64,000 bases of DNA from Bursaphelenchus xylophilus (taxonomy: Eukaryota > Nematoda > Chromadorea > Rhabditida > Aphelenchoididae), in the NCBI GenBank assembly GCA_904066235.2, contig CAJFCV020000001.1, positions 2,418,001 to 2,482,000 of the forward strand, given 5' to 3'. Shown one piece after another: positions 37,911 to 48,708 of this stretch; positions within the stretch are counted from its first letter, which is position 1, and every line of letters starts with the position of its first letter. A program made the translations under genes and the position numbers. The notes below the pieces were generated by a model. The model was not told the DNA's origin. It saw only the letters and a program-made list of their open reading frames with translations, and did no database searches.

Positions 37911-39462
37911 ATGTTTTCCTGCAAACTTATTCTCCTTTCCTTCCCCATAATTTATCTTATTGTTAGATGCGCAACGATAAACAGCCCAGCGGTTTTCTTT
38001 TGTGACGTCTCAAGGGTTGGGTTTCAATGTAAGCTGGATTCCGTTTTTGACGTTGCAACGCTCATGCTTTTTACAGTTCACGATTTCAACATCGGAACGC
38101 CGACGCAGAAACTGTCTGCGCAATTTGTGTTTAGCGAGCCCGACGTTGTAGTCGCAACCCGGGGCTGTATGAGTCTACACAACAAATGCCCACAATATTG
38201 CAATCATCGTACGTTTGCCCTGGAGAATAAGGGAGATTCCGAAGTGCGACGCTCAGTTTTTGTTTTCTTTTTGCGCACGAATTCTGAAAACTGGGTTTCT
38301 TTTCTGCAGCGTGTGCTGGAATTTTCACACAATCTTCGAAAACCTTGACGCCCATTTGCGTCAAGTTTCATTAAAATCTGAGCGTCGCATCTTTTAAAAG
38401 CGCTTCCCCTGCAAACCTTTAAGATTTCAGCCACATTCTGTATGCTGTACTGCAACCCCACATGCTGTTCTTCCACGGCCAACATTGTTAAGCAATGCAA
38501 TTGGCGTCCCGACGGTGCTTACGACTATAATTCCACGTCTCGCGACGTTCAACGCCGATATTGGCAAGCGGTGTTTGGGGACTCTGCCGGAGTTTATGCC
38601 AAAGAAAAGATCGACATGGAAATGATAAATGGACGACTCGTTCTTGAAGACTACACAATTGCTCTAAACGCACTGATGTCGCTTAATTCGTTCGTGGAAC
38701 AAGAGCGCTCCTTGTAAGTTTGAATTATTGAAAGTTGCTCCCAAATTTGGGAGTGGATCTTTTCCATGCATTTTACGAAAATACCAACAAAATTTGTTTT
38801 AGTCATCGTATCGGCCTTCGCCGACGGACTGACGGCTCTTCTTTCGTGATGGATCTCTACAAGAATGGCCTAATCGCTTCACCAATGCTTTCAATATGCC
38901 GGTCCAGCGCAATACGCGGTCGTAGCCGCATGAATTTTGGCGCCCTATGCACCTACTGCAATAAAGAAGAATATCATTTCGTTCCTCTTGTTCAGGGGAG
39001 TCTGGAATTCATGATGGACGTTCGATCGGCTGTAGTTTTCGACTACAAGGTACACCGAAAACACCGTGTAAGTTTAACGTTTCTGTTATCTGTTTCATTC
39101 AGATGACGTTTACTGAGTCGCCAATTCTCTATGTTCCACATGATTTTTTAACGTATCTATTGGAAGAAGGGATCCTTCGATACGAGCGTTCTTTCGTGTA
39201 CAGAGTCGAAAAGGAATTTCCCTACAAATTCCGGTGGAACTTGTCTGACGTGTATTCTATTGATCTCGACACAAGCACTGTAATATCCGTCCTTAAATAT
39301 GAGTCAGTTATATACATCGAGACGTTGCAACCCAATCCTGATGATTTGAGATGGATTTTGAGTAACAGTCTCTTCTACGAATACAGTGTTGCGCTGGATT
39401 ATGAGGAGAATCGGATTGGATTTGCAAAAATGAAGACTTATGGTCAGGCTTGTGAACTGTGA
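37911..39462 (+). CDS. Secreted pepsin-fold pseudoprotease, paralogue C (complete)
   Basis: Exons 37911-38028, 38077-38208, 38431-38713, 38803-39067 and 39103-39462 join in phase to 385 residues. Signal peptide MFSCKLILLSFPIIYLIVRC. N-lobe FNIGTPTQKLSAQFVFSEPD follows pepsin IGTPxQxFxVxFDTGSS but has V-F-S-E where the DTGS should be. Cys motifs CPQYCNH and FCMLYCNPTCC. Flap-like GDSAGVYAKEKIDMEM. IGLRRRTDGSSFVMDLYKNG stands for the LGLG segment. C-lobe FTESPILYVPHDFL replaces DTGTSLLTGP. The last strands WILSNSLFYEYSVALDY and RIGFAKM match the pepsin end. With both catalytic aspartates missing it should not cleave peptide bonds by the A1 mechanism; a binding or inhibitory role is more likely. 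The last intron is only 35 bp. An AATAAA follows the stop by about 15 bases. Best reference member of this family. Confidence 0.88.
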
Positions 39463-39565
39463 CATTTTCGATGACAATAAACTACCCGATATCGATTTGT
39501 TGCATGTGAACAGATATGCAAACATTGCATGACTAGCCTGCAATCGTTGTTCCCGACAGACTGAT

Positions 39566-39724
39566 ACATCAGTCCGTTGGAAAGTAGTAAGCGCAAAGCC
39601 GCTGCGCCAATCGCATCGCAGAAGTGAAAAGCAATTCGATTTTACCGCGACACAATTCATTTTCTCGGCGGCGATGAGATTTTCGATGCGACGGAGTGCT
39701 CATTATTTTCCCGACAGATTGATA
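39566..39724. mobile_element. Family A MITE between paralogues C and D
   Basis: Diverged left end 'catcagtccgttgg'. Right end 'attttcccgacagattgata'. A lone right tip (CCCGACAGACTGATA) lies just upstream at about 39.55 kb. Confidence 0.7.
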
Positions 39725-40025
39725 GTACAATGTTCCAGTTCCATCAAGCCTGATTCCCCTAGTAATTAAAATGGCTAAGCACTCAAAAAAACGTGACGAT
39801 TAGTGCCCACCTAATCCTCTCTATTCTTCTTTTCCGGTCCTTATCACCCATCGCTTTCGAAGTATTTGTTCTGTTCCGAACTCAGTGGTATCCAATGTTT
39901 CCTTTATGATATGCCGTCACCTCATTCTCCTCGGGTGTATTACCGCGTTATGCTTTTCGGACATATATTACGATGTGCCAACTCTAGACTTCACATGTAG
40001 GTGTATTTTACTACATATATCTTAT

Positions 40026-40185
40026 TATCAGGCTGTCGGGACGATAATGAGCACAATTTCGCTGCGCCGATCGCATCGCTGAAGGTGAAAAGCAAGTTAA
40101 TTTTATCGCGACACAACTCGTCTTCTCGGCGGCGATGCGATTTTCGATGCGACAGAATGGTCATTATTTTCCCGACAGACTGATA
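40026..40185. mobile_element. Family A MITE in paralogue D intron 1
   Basis: Ends TATCAGGCTGTCGGGACGAT and 'attttcccgacagactgata'. The inside has 'cgacacaactcgtcttctcg'. Confidence 0.85.
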
Positions 40186-40399
40186 CTAGTCTGTCCGGAA
40201 AGTCGCTAAAAGACCAACCTCTAGATTTTGTGACCATTCGTACAGTAAAAGATGTTTTCAGTCTTTGATTTCCACATTGGAACCCCGGAACAAATGCTCT
40301 CTGTTTAGTTCGTCCTCTCCGAGCCGGACATCGTCATCCTTGACGGCCAGTGTGTGAATCGCACTGGAAAATGCCCGCGGTACTGTAATCTTGGTATGT

Positions 40400-40646
40400 A
40401 CAGTGACGGACTCGCAAAAAACGTATCATTTTGCATCCGGGAGGTATCAAAAATGTGGCAAAATGCTTCCCTCTCAAAGTGAAAAAACTTCGTTTTGAAG
40501 GGCGCGCCCTCTCCCTCACAAAAATAGCGGGCGCGCTTTTTGAAATCGGATTTTTTTTCACTTTGGAGAGGGAGGCATTTTGATACATTTTTGTTGATTC
40601 CTTGATGCAAAATGGTACGTTTTTTGCCACTGGATCAGGTCCGCCA
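40400..40646. repeat. Family B palindrome in paralogue D intron 2
   Basis: Nearly complete copy beginning 'acagtgacggactcgc' and ending 'ggatcaggtccgcca'. It nearly fills the intron between exons 2 and 3. Confidence 0.8.
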
Positions 40647-41042
40647 TGGTATGTGGTTCTGAAAGCCAGACTCGTATTTCAGCCGCATTCTGCGACTTGT
40701 ATTGCAGCCCGTTGTGTTGCGTGTCCGAGGCAAACATTGTGAAGCAATGCAACTCAAAATTCGAGGATTCGTATGTTCACATGTCCTCCTCGCTCCGCTC
40801 GTTGAAGTTATATTGGCGTGGTGCCAATGATGACTCGGTTGGAGTGTACGCCAGGGAGAATATGGGCCTAAAAATGGAAAACGGAGGATTATCTCTTGCG
40901 AATTACAAGTTTGCGTTGAACACCGTAATTTCGTTGAATTTCCTTGTCCCCAAAGATCCAAAGTATATCTTGTAAGTCGTCTAGTATAGGCTATTTGTAA
41001 AGTGGAAGGGTTTTTTGCGATTTGTGGCCGCTTTTTGACATA

Positions 41043-41324
41043 TTAGGTCGATCAGAAAGTTCGCTCGTTTTTTTTTGAATGTTTAATTTTTCATTATTTT
41101 TCGGGAAAAAGCAGATGCCGCGAGCGCAAATTTTTTCCTCCTAGATTCATTTATGAGCCCGAAAAATGATGAAAAATTTTATTAAAAAAAAAAAAAAACT
41201 AAAAAGACAGTGTTGTAGAGGAGAAAAAGCTGTATCAAATAAAAATATTCCCTTCGCCAAACAAACAAACAATCCTTGTAAAACAAAGCAATGAAAAAAA
41301 ACGAACGAACTTTATGGACGAGCC
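41043..41324. mobile_element. Mariner-like MITE in paralogue D intron 3
   Basis: Left end 'ttaggtcgatcagaaagttc' and right end 'gaactttatggacgagcc' are imperfect inverted repeats of about 23 bp. The GTC-CA-AAAGTTC-type terminus resembles mariner ends. The inside contains an inverted pair around 'attatttttcgggaaaaagc' and 'gcccgaaaaatgatgaaaaa'. No transposase frame. Confidence 0.55.
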
Positions 41325-42025
41325 ATTAGTATCCTTGATAATGTCGCAATCCTTTCCAGCAATCGAATCGGACTCCGTCGCAGAGCCGACGGCTCCTCCT
41401 TCGTTGCGGACCTCTATAACAATGGCTTGATTGCCCAACCGTTACTCTCCATATGTCGTACGCAAAGACTTCGAGGCTTTAGTCGACTGAATTTCGGCAA
41501 GCTCTGCACTGATGCTTGCGAAGACTATCACTTCTTTGATATTGTCAGTGGTATGGAGTTCATGCTTGACGTTGCATACGCAAAAGTCTTTGATTACGAA
41601 ATATATGGCCGCCATCGAGTAGGTCGTAATTACCTTGCGATCATAGCTGCTCCAATTTTCAGATGGTGATCTCCGAGTCGGAGGCTTTCTATGTCCCTCA
41701 AGTCGTGTTAGCGCATCTTCTAAACACAAAGATCCTCAGATTTTACAACCAGCAGAAGTACATGGTCGAAATCAACCCCGAGTACAAGTTTCTGTGGAAG
41801 CTCTCGGACACATTCGACATCTCTTTAAACGCAACAACCATGTTCTCCAGGCTTCCATCCCAGGCGTTTATAATCATCAAATCATTGGAGCCAAATCCTG
41901 ACGATTTAAAGTGGATTTTGAGCTCAAGACTCTTCTTCCAATACTGTGTTGCGTTGGATTATGAGAAAACTAGGATTGGATTTGCGAGAATGCAGCCAAG
42001 GAAGGATCTAAGATCGGATGGATAG

Positions 42026-42746
42026 AAGTGATATAGCGAAATTACGGCCTACTCGCCGGAACTGAATCCTATGGATTATATATATTTTTCAATTCCAGCC
42101 CAGTTCCTGTAATATACGCTGGTACTGGGATACAAAAGTTTGGAGTCGCTAAGTAATCGCTGCACCAAGAATGGGGCCAATTTCCATCAAAAAAACTGCC
42201 GCACGTCAAACCAAAATAGAAGTAAAAATTTCCCGCCCCTTTTTGGTGATTCGTTCAAAACGAAATGTCACCATCCGATAAAACGCATTTTCTTATCTTT
42301 CTTCTTCCTTTTCGAGAAAAAGCAATTATTTCGGGCGGGAAAAAGTGCCGATAGTTTTGCGACATTTCGTCTATTTTTTAAATCATTGAAAACGATACGA
42401 AGTTTCGAAACGGTTCAGGAAATGCGCTGGATTGACGTGTGCCGCCGTTGGCCTCAAATTTCAAGTAATATTAGGGGTGCTATATGTTATTAACAACACT
42501 ATAACCTTCTGATATTGATTGTTACTTTTGTTGAATTTGGCTTGTTAAATTAACTATTGCTATAAATAAATATGTATAAGTATCTATTTATTGGTCATTG
42601 GTTGCGTATACAAAATCAGTTTTGTAATTTTTTTGATTTTATTTTCTTATTATCTTGTTTGCTCCATTTATCAAGAAATTTTATAATTCTTCAATTATCG
42701 CATTTTATTTATGACCGGCTTTCCGCACAGCCCTTCCATTGGTGTC
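42026..42746. other. Boundary between pseudoprotease and peptide clusters
   Basis: AT-rich. A plus-strand frame at 42.14-42.49 kb has no splice or family support. No repeat family member recognised. Confidence 0.45.
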
Positions 42747-43162
42747 ATGGAGATCAAGTACTTGCTGGTGGCAGTGCTCGTCTTTTCACTCGGTAAGCTT
42801 TAAGCCCATTGTCATCGTATATATGTCTGTCGGGAAAATAATGAGCACTCTGTCACGTCCAAAATCGCGTTGCCGCCGAGAAAATGAATTGTGTTGCGAC
42901 AAAATCAAATTGCTTTTCACTTTAGCGACGCTCTCGGTCAGCGGCACTATACTCATTATTTTCCCGACAGACTGAAATTTTTCCATCTTTTTCAGTGACC
43001 ACGGCCGATGCCGGCATATTGGACTGGATTTGGAGGGGAGGGAAGTGGATTTTGAGAAAGATTTTCGGTCGAGGCAGCCATACAGTCGTCGTTCAGCAAC
43101 CCCCACCTCCGCAACCAATTCCAATGATGCCGCAACAATACGATCCGCAGTATGGGCGGTGA
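42747..43162 (+). CDS. Small secreted cationic peptide P1 (70 aa)
   Basis: Two exons, 42747-42792 and 42996-43162, join in phase (CTC G/gtaagc, ttttcag/TG). Signal peptide MEIKYLLVAVLVFSLVTTADA. The predicted mature part begins GILDWIWRGGKWILRKIFG, a Trp-rich stretch with five Lys/Arg and one Asp that would form a cationic amphipathic helix. It then has VVVQQPPPPQPIP and a Gln/Tyr/Pro tail ending QYGR. Helix plus QQP tail recurs in P6. AATAAA lies about 20 bases after the stop. Cationic, Trp-rich, short secreted helices are typical of antimicrobial or membrane-active peptides, but no named family is recognised and activity is inferred from composition only. The single intron contains a family A MITE. 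Confidence 0.82.
42823..42975. mobile_element. Family A MITE in P1 intron
   Basis: Ends 'atgtctgtcgggaaaataat' and 'ttattttcccgacagactga'. It fills most of the intron. Confidence 0.85.
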
Positions 43163-44128
43163 AATAATTGACCATAAAATATAATAAACATAGTACGCTG
43201 CATATTGACGTTTCTTTCAAAAGGGTTATTTGAATACCTGCTAACAATGAGATCTATACAAAAAAGGAAAGAAAATGTCGCTGGTGCAAAACTAGTTGTG
43301 TTCGTCGTCGAATTCGAACTTTAATCCACTCGAATGCGTTAAAACTTTGGTTGCAAAAGTTTGTGTTCAATTCTGAGTATGTTTTCCGCCGTTGTAGGCC
43401 GAAGGCAACTCTTCTGTTGGTTGGCTTTTCGTTCAAAATCCATCGGAAAACTTATTTTTAATTAGGATCACGCCATTGCTCGGCCTTTTTATCCTTTTCC
43501 CTTTACTACCGGTTAAAATTAGTCTCAAATATGTATTTCAAAAAGCTTGAAAATGGTCAACTTTACTGGAAAAGACCTGGTTGACCTGTTTGGGGTTGGT
43601 CGCCGAGAGTCTGCTCGGTTGCCGAGTAGCAGCGCGACACATCATAGATACGCCCCGGCCCGAAAGGGTCGTGGATACCTTTGATAAGAATGAGTTCGTT
43701 GATTTGTGAGTCAAGGAAGAAGGAGGTTCAGGGAGCCAAAAACTTTTTTTTTTCAACCCTCCGTTGGCTCTATTTTTCTATAGCATGCATTTTACGAAGG
43801 TCTTGAAATAACAATAAACTCGATTGACTATACACGTATTTTTGACCATAAAGAATTTTTTTGTATGGCCGGGCCGAGCCTCAAGACCCCTATTGGAAGC
43901 GGACGAGCTTTCAAATATTTGAAACACAATTATTCGTCATGTTTGATTGGTGTCGTCAGCTCGACTTTGGAGCCATTACTCCAAATTAGATAATTTTAGG
44001 CAATAAAAATAATTTCATAACGCAATTAGGACAATAATCGAAGGGCTCCAAAAAATTGCGGTCGATATTCCAAACTCTATTTAAAGCCGCAGCGACGTCC
44101 AATTTCCATCATTATTCTTTTGCAAGTC
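43163..44128. other. Interval between P1 and P2
   Basis: No gene supported. A short stretch near 43.6-43.68 kb is GC-richer without open structure. TATTTAAAG at about 44.08-44.09 kb, roughly 45 bp before the P2 start, could serve as a TATA-like element. Confidence 0.4.
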
Positions 44129-44509
44129 ATGCGTCTTTTTGTTGCTCTCTTCGCCATCTTGGCGTTAGGTAAGTTGCATAAAAAATGGAGCTGATATAAG
44201 TGAGTCGGGAAAATAATGAGTACAATGTCGTTGCGCTGATCGCGACGCGTCGTTGAAGCAACAAGCAATTTAATTTTTTCTACGACAAAAATTCTTATTT
44301 TCTCAACGGTGATGCAATTTTCAATGCGTCAGAGTGCTCACTATTTTCCCGACAGACTGATAAAAATGTTGTTTTTAGTTGGATTGATAGCGAGTGCCGC
44401 ATCACCGGAGCCAGTCGATTCCCAAGCCCGCGACGCGCTCTACGACGAGCCGCCATCCGAGCAATTGGTTGTGGACCCCGAGCCGGCTGACGGAAGAGGA
44501 GACCGGTAA
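44129..44509 (+). CDS. Small secreted acidic peptide P2 (56 aa)
   Basis: Exon 1 is 44129-44168 (40 nt), exon 2 is 44379-44509. They join in phase at a phase-1 intron. Signal peptide MRLFVALFAILALVGLIASA, then an acidic Pro-rich mature part (ASPEPVDSQARDALYDEPPS, ending EPADGRGDR). Net charge is negative, unlike most neighbours. The signal exon has the same length and phase as in P4, P5 and P7-P11. Function unknown; it could be an acidic propiece-like or independent peptide. The intron contains a family A MITE. Confidence 0.72.
44195..44362. mobile_element. Family A MITE in P2 intron
   Basis: Left end diverged ('agtgagtcgggaaaataatg'), right end 'attttcccgacagactgata' with one change upstream. 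Confidence 0.8.
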
Positions 44510-45786
44510 AATATGAACAGTAAACTTAACATTACTACTGCATAAAATAAATTTGAATTATGAAGGTTATAGTCATCGTGTTTATAGTTCTTGATCAAAT
44601 CAATAAGCCATATTGTGTAACATATCATTAACCTCATACCGAGATGGGATTGGATATCGCAGAAACCTCAACATTCTCTCTTGGTGTCTTATCAATGCCG
44701 TATACGAAAACCCTGTCTGTAATAATATCATTCCTTCAATTTCATGTCTCCCAGTTCAACGTCGTGTTATTACAGATAGTATGTATATCATCGGGTATTG
44801 AAGTAGTCGACGTCACTGCACAATCGTGATAATTTACGAGTCACGTAACAGATCAACAATGGACCATCACAACCATGTCAAGCGCTATATGTAAAACGCC
44901 GGATGGAAATCTATACACGGGAACTGTCGACAATTCTGCTGAACAAAGGTGAATAGACGGACGAAAGGTCATTACGACCTCAGGATTGTACGCGATAACA
45001 GAGAAAACGTTAAGAAAGAGTAGATAGCAGATAAAAATGATAACAGAAATTGGTGAATAACCGCCTACGTAAGGGCACGCCTTTCTTATCAGAACTTCGG
45101 ACCGAGAGCAAGGCTGGTAAATTGAGTCTATCTTCAGTCTGATCGAAGGCCGCGTGGGTGGATAACAAATAGCAATTGTATAAATCGGACTGTAGGGACC
45201 AGTCCGCAGCGTAAAGTAGGTACAATCCACACTACAAATCTACGGCCTTCCGTACCTCAGGGCAACAGCCATAAACGTCACTATCCTCACTACCTCGAAG
45301 GCAAATATCCCTATACGGACCGTCATATGTGTCAGCTCACACCATGTTACGGTCTTAGACCAGGTGGGACATTACACATTGACCAATAGCCTTCCAAAGA
45401 GACGCATCGTTTGAAAGCTATACAAGGAGTAGAAGGCAGCGCCCATACGCCATCCGTCTTACAGAATAAGAATTATTTTTAAGAGTTTAAAAACTATTGT
45501 TAATTTGTTAATGTGTTATAAACAAGTATGTTACATAACGACATAACGAAGGAAGCATTTATATCAGGCCGGCTTGAAGCGAATTTGAAAAGCCCTATGT
45601 TTCAACGACATCTCTTACAACGAGGCTTGACTATCAGTCTTTCGATAAAGCGCGTTCGCCATACTATGGACAAACCCTTCTGTAACAAACATTTTTTTTG
45701 CTCTTCGCAATTCCTTGCAAGGAGGCTTGACTGTGAACAGATTTTTTTATAACAACAACTTTACTAAATCAATTAATCACGATGGT
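44510..45786. other. Interval between P2 and P3
   Basis: About 1.3 kb with no supported gene, no recognised repeat and no splice-framed exon. Base composition is less AT-rich at 44.85-45.45 kb than around it. Nothing further seen. Confidence 0.45.
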
Positions 45787-46057
45787 TTATCCAGCACCCG
45801 GGTATCCCAACTGACTAGGATTTAGGGGTGGTTTTTCTTTCTTACGTCCCCATGGAAGAGATGCTAGTATGTAGGCGCCCCACTTCAGGACCTGCCCAGC
45901 GACTTTGGCCGCCACTTTCGCCAATTGTGGCTCGGGGCTGGGCTCCGGTGCAGCGGTCGCGTTGCGCGCTAAAAACAATTTATTCATTACTGAGTAGAGT
46001 TAAGCTCTTACTTAACGCAATGATTACCAAACATACGACGAAGAGACGGACCTTCAT
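45787..46057 (-). CDS. Small secreted cationic peptide P3 (75 aa)
   Basis: Exons 46057-46012 (46 nt) and 45968-45787 join in phase at a phase-1 intron of 43 bp. Signal peptide MKVRLFVVCLVIIALTRNATA. The mature part starts APEPSPEPQ (PEP repeats as in P2), then an Ala/Val/Lys helix QLAKVAAKVAGQVLKWGAYI, a basic cluster GRKKEK and a Pro/Gly end. Net charge of the mature part is about +4. The short Pro-rich leader before a cationic helix resembles a propiece plus active-peptide layout. No family recognised. No transposon in its intron. Confidence 0.78.
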
Positions 46058-46815
46058 GACGACTCCAAAAACGATTTGGACGAGAGGATAATTTGTTTAT
46101 AAGGCAGACTCGAAACTCAATTATCGTATTATGTTTAGGGCTGTTTAAATGAATCAGGCTCAATTAGAAAGTCTACTAACGAGCGGTGTAAAATTTGCTG
46201 TCTTCTGTTGCGTTGCAACAGCACTAGGGGGCCAAAAAGTCTTGAGATTTTTTTGGACGGTGCGGCTAGCATGGCGAAGTGGCTTTGCACCAGACATGGC
46301 ATTTGGGCGGGTTTTTTCCACCTCGGGGAACAAAGCACGGTCGGATGAGGTGGGGCCGGCCGGGCAGTTTTCAGAGCTTTCAAAGCCCGGCTCGGTCCGT
46401 TGAGACATAAAATTTTCGAAGCCCCGCTCGTTAATTTTCAAAATTATACAGTGTTGTTGGACCTTGTCCATTGGCAAAACAAGTATCATTTTGCATTCGG
46501 GAAGTATCGAAAAATGTAGCAAAATGCCTCCCTCTCCAACTAAAATCCCGTTTTTAAAAAGCGCACCCTTCTCCTCACAAAAAGAGTCAGGTCAAAATAA
46601 CAATATTTGGTTGCTTGCAATACTCGAAATAATGAAAACTTTTTGAAAATAGAATAAGTTGAAAAGCACGGTACAAAACGGGATTTTTTGTGCACGACAA
46701 GTGTCCATGCACTTTTTGAAAATATGTATACTAATATTGGTTGCTTTGTCTTACAATAATTTCACAACAAAATGCGATTAAAGATTTATTCACGCGATTT
46801 CAAAACACCGTAGAC
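46058..46815. other. Interval between P3 and P4
   Basis: Contains a GGGCCAAAAAGTCTTGAG repeat end (46.23 kb), the left half of a family B palindrome (46448-46588) and a family D right tip (46.69-46.73 kb). No gene supported. Confidence 0.5.
46448..46588. repeat. Family B palindrome, left half
   Basis: Begins 'acagtgttgttggaccttg' and keeps the CATTTTGCATTCGGGAAGTA and CCTCCCTCTCC blocks. It stops after 'ctcacaaaaagagtc'. Confidence 0.7.
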
Positions 46816-47147
46816 TTATCCCATGGATTCTGCGAGAGTTTTGTAACTGTTTCCGACGTACTCAATCATTTTTCCAAAGAGCGGCAGACCAAGACCTGTA
46901 ACAAATCAGGTAGAATGGACCGATTTCTCGTTTATTTTTTTGCCAGACCGAAGGCGATACTTTGACGAAAACTTACCAAACATAGGGGCAGCTTCGGAGA
47001 CGACAACTGAAAAGGAAAAACATTGTTTACTATGAAATGGAAGATTATTCTTTTTCCTAGACCATGCTCGTGTGGAGCATAACTTTGCACCAGTAATTTG
47101 GACTTACAGAGAGAGCAGAGGACTATCAAGAGCAATACAAGCCACAT
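46816..47147 (-). CDS. Small secreted peptide P4 (49 aa)
   Basis: Three exons, 47147-47108 (40 nt), 47006-46977 (30 nt) and 46895-46816, join in phase to 49 residues. Signal peptide MWLVLLLIVLCSLFVVSEA. Mature part APMFGLGLPLFGKMIEYVG and a polar end KTLAESMG, near-neutral. The exon plan and the signal sequence are shared with P5 and P9 (MW-start; FVVSEA). Exon 2 is 30 nt against 36 in those two. The shared signal with a diverged mature part is the pattern expected of rapidly evolving secreted peptides. The intergenic region downstream of the stop (toward 46.7 kb) resembles that of P5. Confidence 0.78.
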
Positions 47148-48389
47148 TTCAGCGAAAATGATCAGTACGTCTGCCTAAGCGGCTTATAAACCATATAGCT
47201 AACAAGATAACGTGATTTTACAATTTGTCAATTGAATTTTGAATTATGGTTCTGTAAACACAAAATTGTATGGGCCCATATCTACTACACGTGGCAAAAA
47301 GGGAGGGAAGCAACCTTCAACGGCGCTACGTCCTTTCTGGTCATCGACAGTTTGAGCCAACGCACGTCAAGATTTCGCGTTCAAAGGGTTATGTCTCAAC
47401 ACCATAGTTGCCATCAGAGATTGCCACGGTCAAAATTTGCAGCTCCGGCTCCGGCTCTTGGCTCCGTGCAAAATTTAAAAAGGAGTCCGGCTTCGAATTC
47501 CGGCTCCTATGCAAAACATTTTTTAAAAATATTTTTCCAAAAATAAAAGTTATTAGTGCCAGAGATCATACAGCCAACGTTTTTGCAGTCAAGTCACATC
47601 CTCCGCAGTGTTTTTCAAGCAATTTGGTTTAACAAGATCACGAAATTTTTACTTTTCTGACCGCTGGGAAGCCTGGCTCCGACTTTGGGCTCGGGAGCCG
47701 GAGCCAACCCCAAAATTTCCGGCTCCGGCTCCCGGCTCGGAGCCGGAGCCGCTCAGAGCCGGAGCCAAGAGCCGGCTCCGGAGCCGTGGCAATCTCTGGT
47801 TGCCATTCTGTTTACGCTTATGCAAACGTCCAAAAAATCTGTCTCAATGACGGGTTTTTGGACAAGGTCAGAGGAAAGACGAAATATTGTGTAAAATGAA
47901 GAGAGTTTCTATCGTGAAACTGAGTCATCTGGTTTCTTTTCGTTTTAGGCTCAAAAAATCTGCTTTGTTCCAGACTATGTTTCCATCAAGCTTTAAACAG
48001 GAGCGAGCGAAACTCTTGGAGAAATCGGCAAAATTGGCAAATTTTTTAAGCGTTGTTAGTTTAGGCTTCAAACAGGTTGAAGACGATCGATTTTTTATTT
48101 GAAACATATATGTTGAGGTTATGCAGGAGTCCAGCTTCAAAATTATGTACGCAATAAACCCATTCTACCCCATCTTCCTAATATAATGTAGAAGAAGTAG
48201 ACATATTGCAAGTCTTCGCCAAGTCACCGCCGAGCTTTCGCTGGGCGTCCGCCGACCATCCAACCCCCTTTGCCAGATCTCGTAGGCACCTCCTACTACT
48301 TTTTTTGGCTAGTCCGTATCGATTGATTTTTTTTCAAAACAAAATTTTGATTCAAGATTTATTCACATGACTCCAAGACAACCGTAGAT
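47148..48389. other. Interval between P4 and P5
   Basis: Holds the family C element (47415-47798). A family E-related stretch with CTCGTAGGCACCTCCTAC lies at 48.23-48.31 kb. P4 and P5 upstream sequences (for example 'gtcaattgaattttgaatta') are alike, pointing to tandem duplication. No other gene seen. Confidence 0.5.
47415..47798. mobile_element. Family C hAT-like MITE, copy 1, with 8-bp target duplication
   Basis: Inverted ends CAGAGATTGCCACGG and CCGTGGCAATCTCTG, 384 bp. The eight bases GTTGCCAT precede (47407-47414) and follow (47799-47806) the element. The inside is full of GGCTCCG/CGGAGCC repeats. An 8-bp duplication with CAG-type ends is the mark of hAT elements. Confidence 0.85.
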
Positions 48390-48708
48390 TTATCCTTTGA
48401 GAATTTTAATTCCGTGTTTGATTGCCTCGATGAGGAGTGGCAAAGCAATACCTGAAACAAGTTAGGTTGAATGGATTTCTTATTTATTTGCCCGGCCGAA
48501 GGTGACACTTTGACAAACAAAAAGCTTACCAATCAGAGGGCCGGCCACAGCTTCGGAGACGACAACTGAAAAGAAAAAACATTGTATACTATAAAAATGA
48601 AGATTATCCATCTTAATAGACCATGCTCGTGTGGAACATGACTTTGTACCACAACAATTTAGACTTACAGAGAGAGGAGAGGACTACCAAAAGAAATATA
48701 AGCCACAT
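48390..48708 (-). CDS. Small secreted cationic peptide P5 (45 aa)
   Basis: Exons 48708-48669 (40 nt), 48565-48530 (36 nt) and 48451-48390 join in phase to 45 residues. Signal peptide MWLIFLLVVLSSLFVVSEA (ending about AVA), then a mature part of about 24 residues, GPLIGIALPLLIEAIKHGIK plus ILKG. It has three Lys and one Glu spaced so that one helix face is hydrophobic. Closest relative in the window is P9, with the same exon lengths and the GPIVG/GPLIG motif; P4 shares the signal. Composition fits a membrane-active peptide; the activity is inference. Confidence 0.82.

Larger units (their letters stand above)
39906..42025 (+). pseudogene. Pepsin-fold pseudoprotease, paralogue D, with one in-frame stop
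   Basis: Exons 39906-39996, 40262-40393 (132 nt), 40683-40971, 41360-41618 and 41663-42025 join in phase over 378 codons with the family's splice positions, but codon 40306-40308 in exon 2 is TAG. Paralogue C has CAA (Gln) at the same place, so a single-base change could explain it. Everything else is open: signal peptide MICRHLILLGCITALCFS, FHIGTPEQMLSV before the stop, CPRYCNL, FCDLYCSPLCC, DDSVGVYARENMGL, IGLRRRADGSSFVADLYNNG, ISESEAFYVPQVVL (no DTG), WILSSRLFFQYCVALDY, RIGFARM. It is either a recent pseudogene, a segregating null allele or an assembly error. Introns hold a family A, a family B and a mariner-like element. Confidence 0.8.

Noticed and set aside
30581..42025. Active aspartic proteases
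   Set aside because: The fold motifs fit, but neither lobe has a DTG/DSG motif in any of the four copies.
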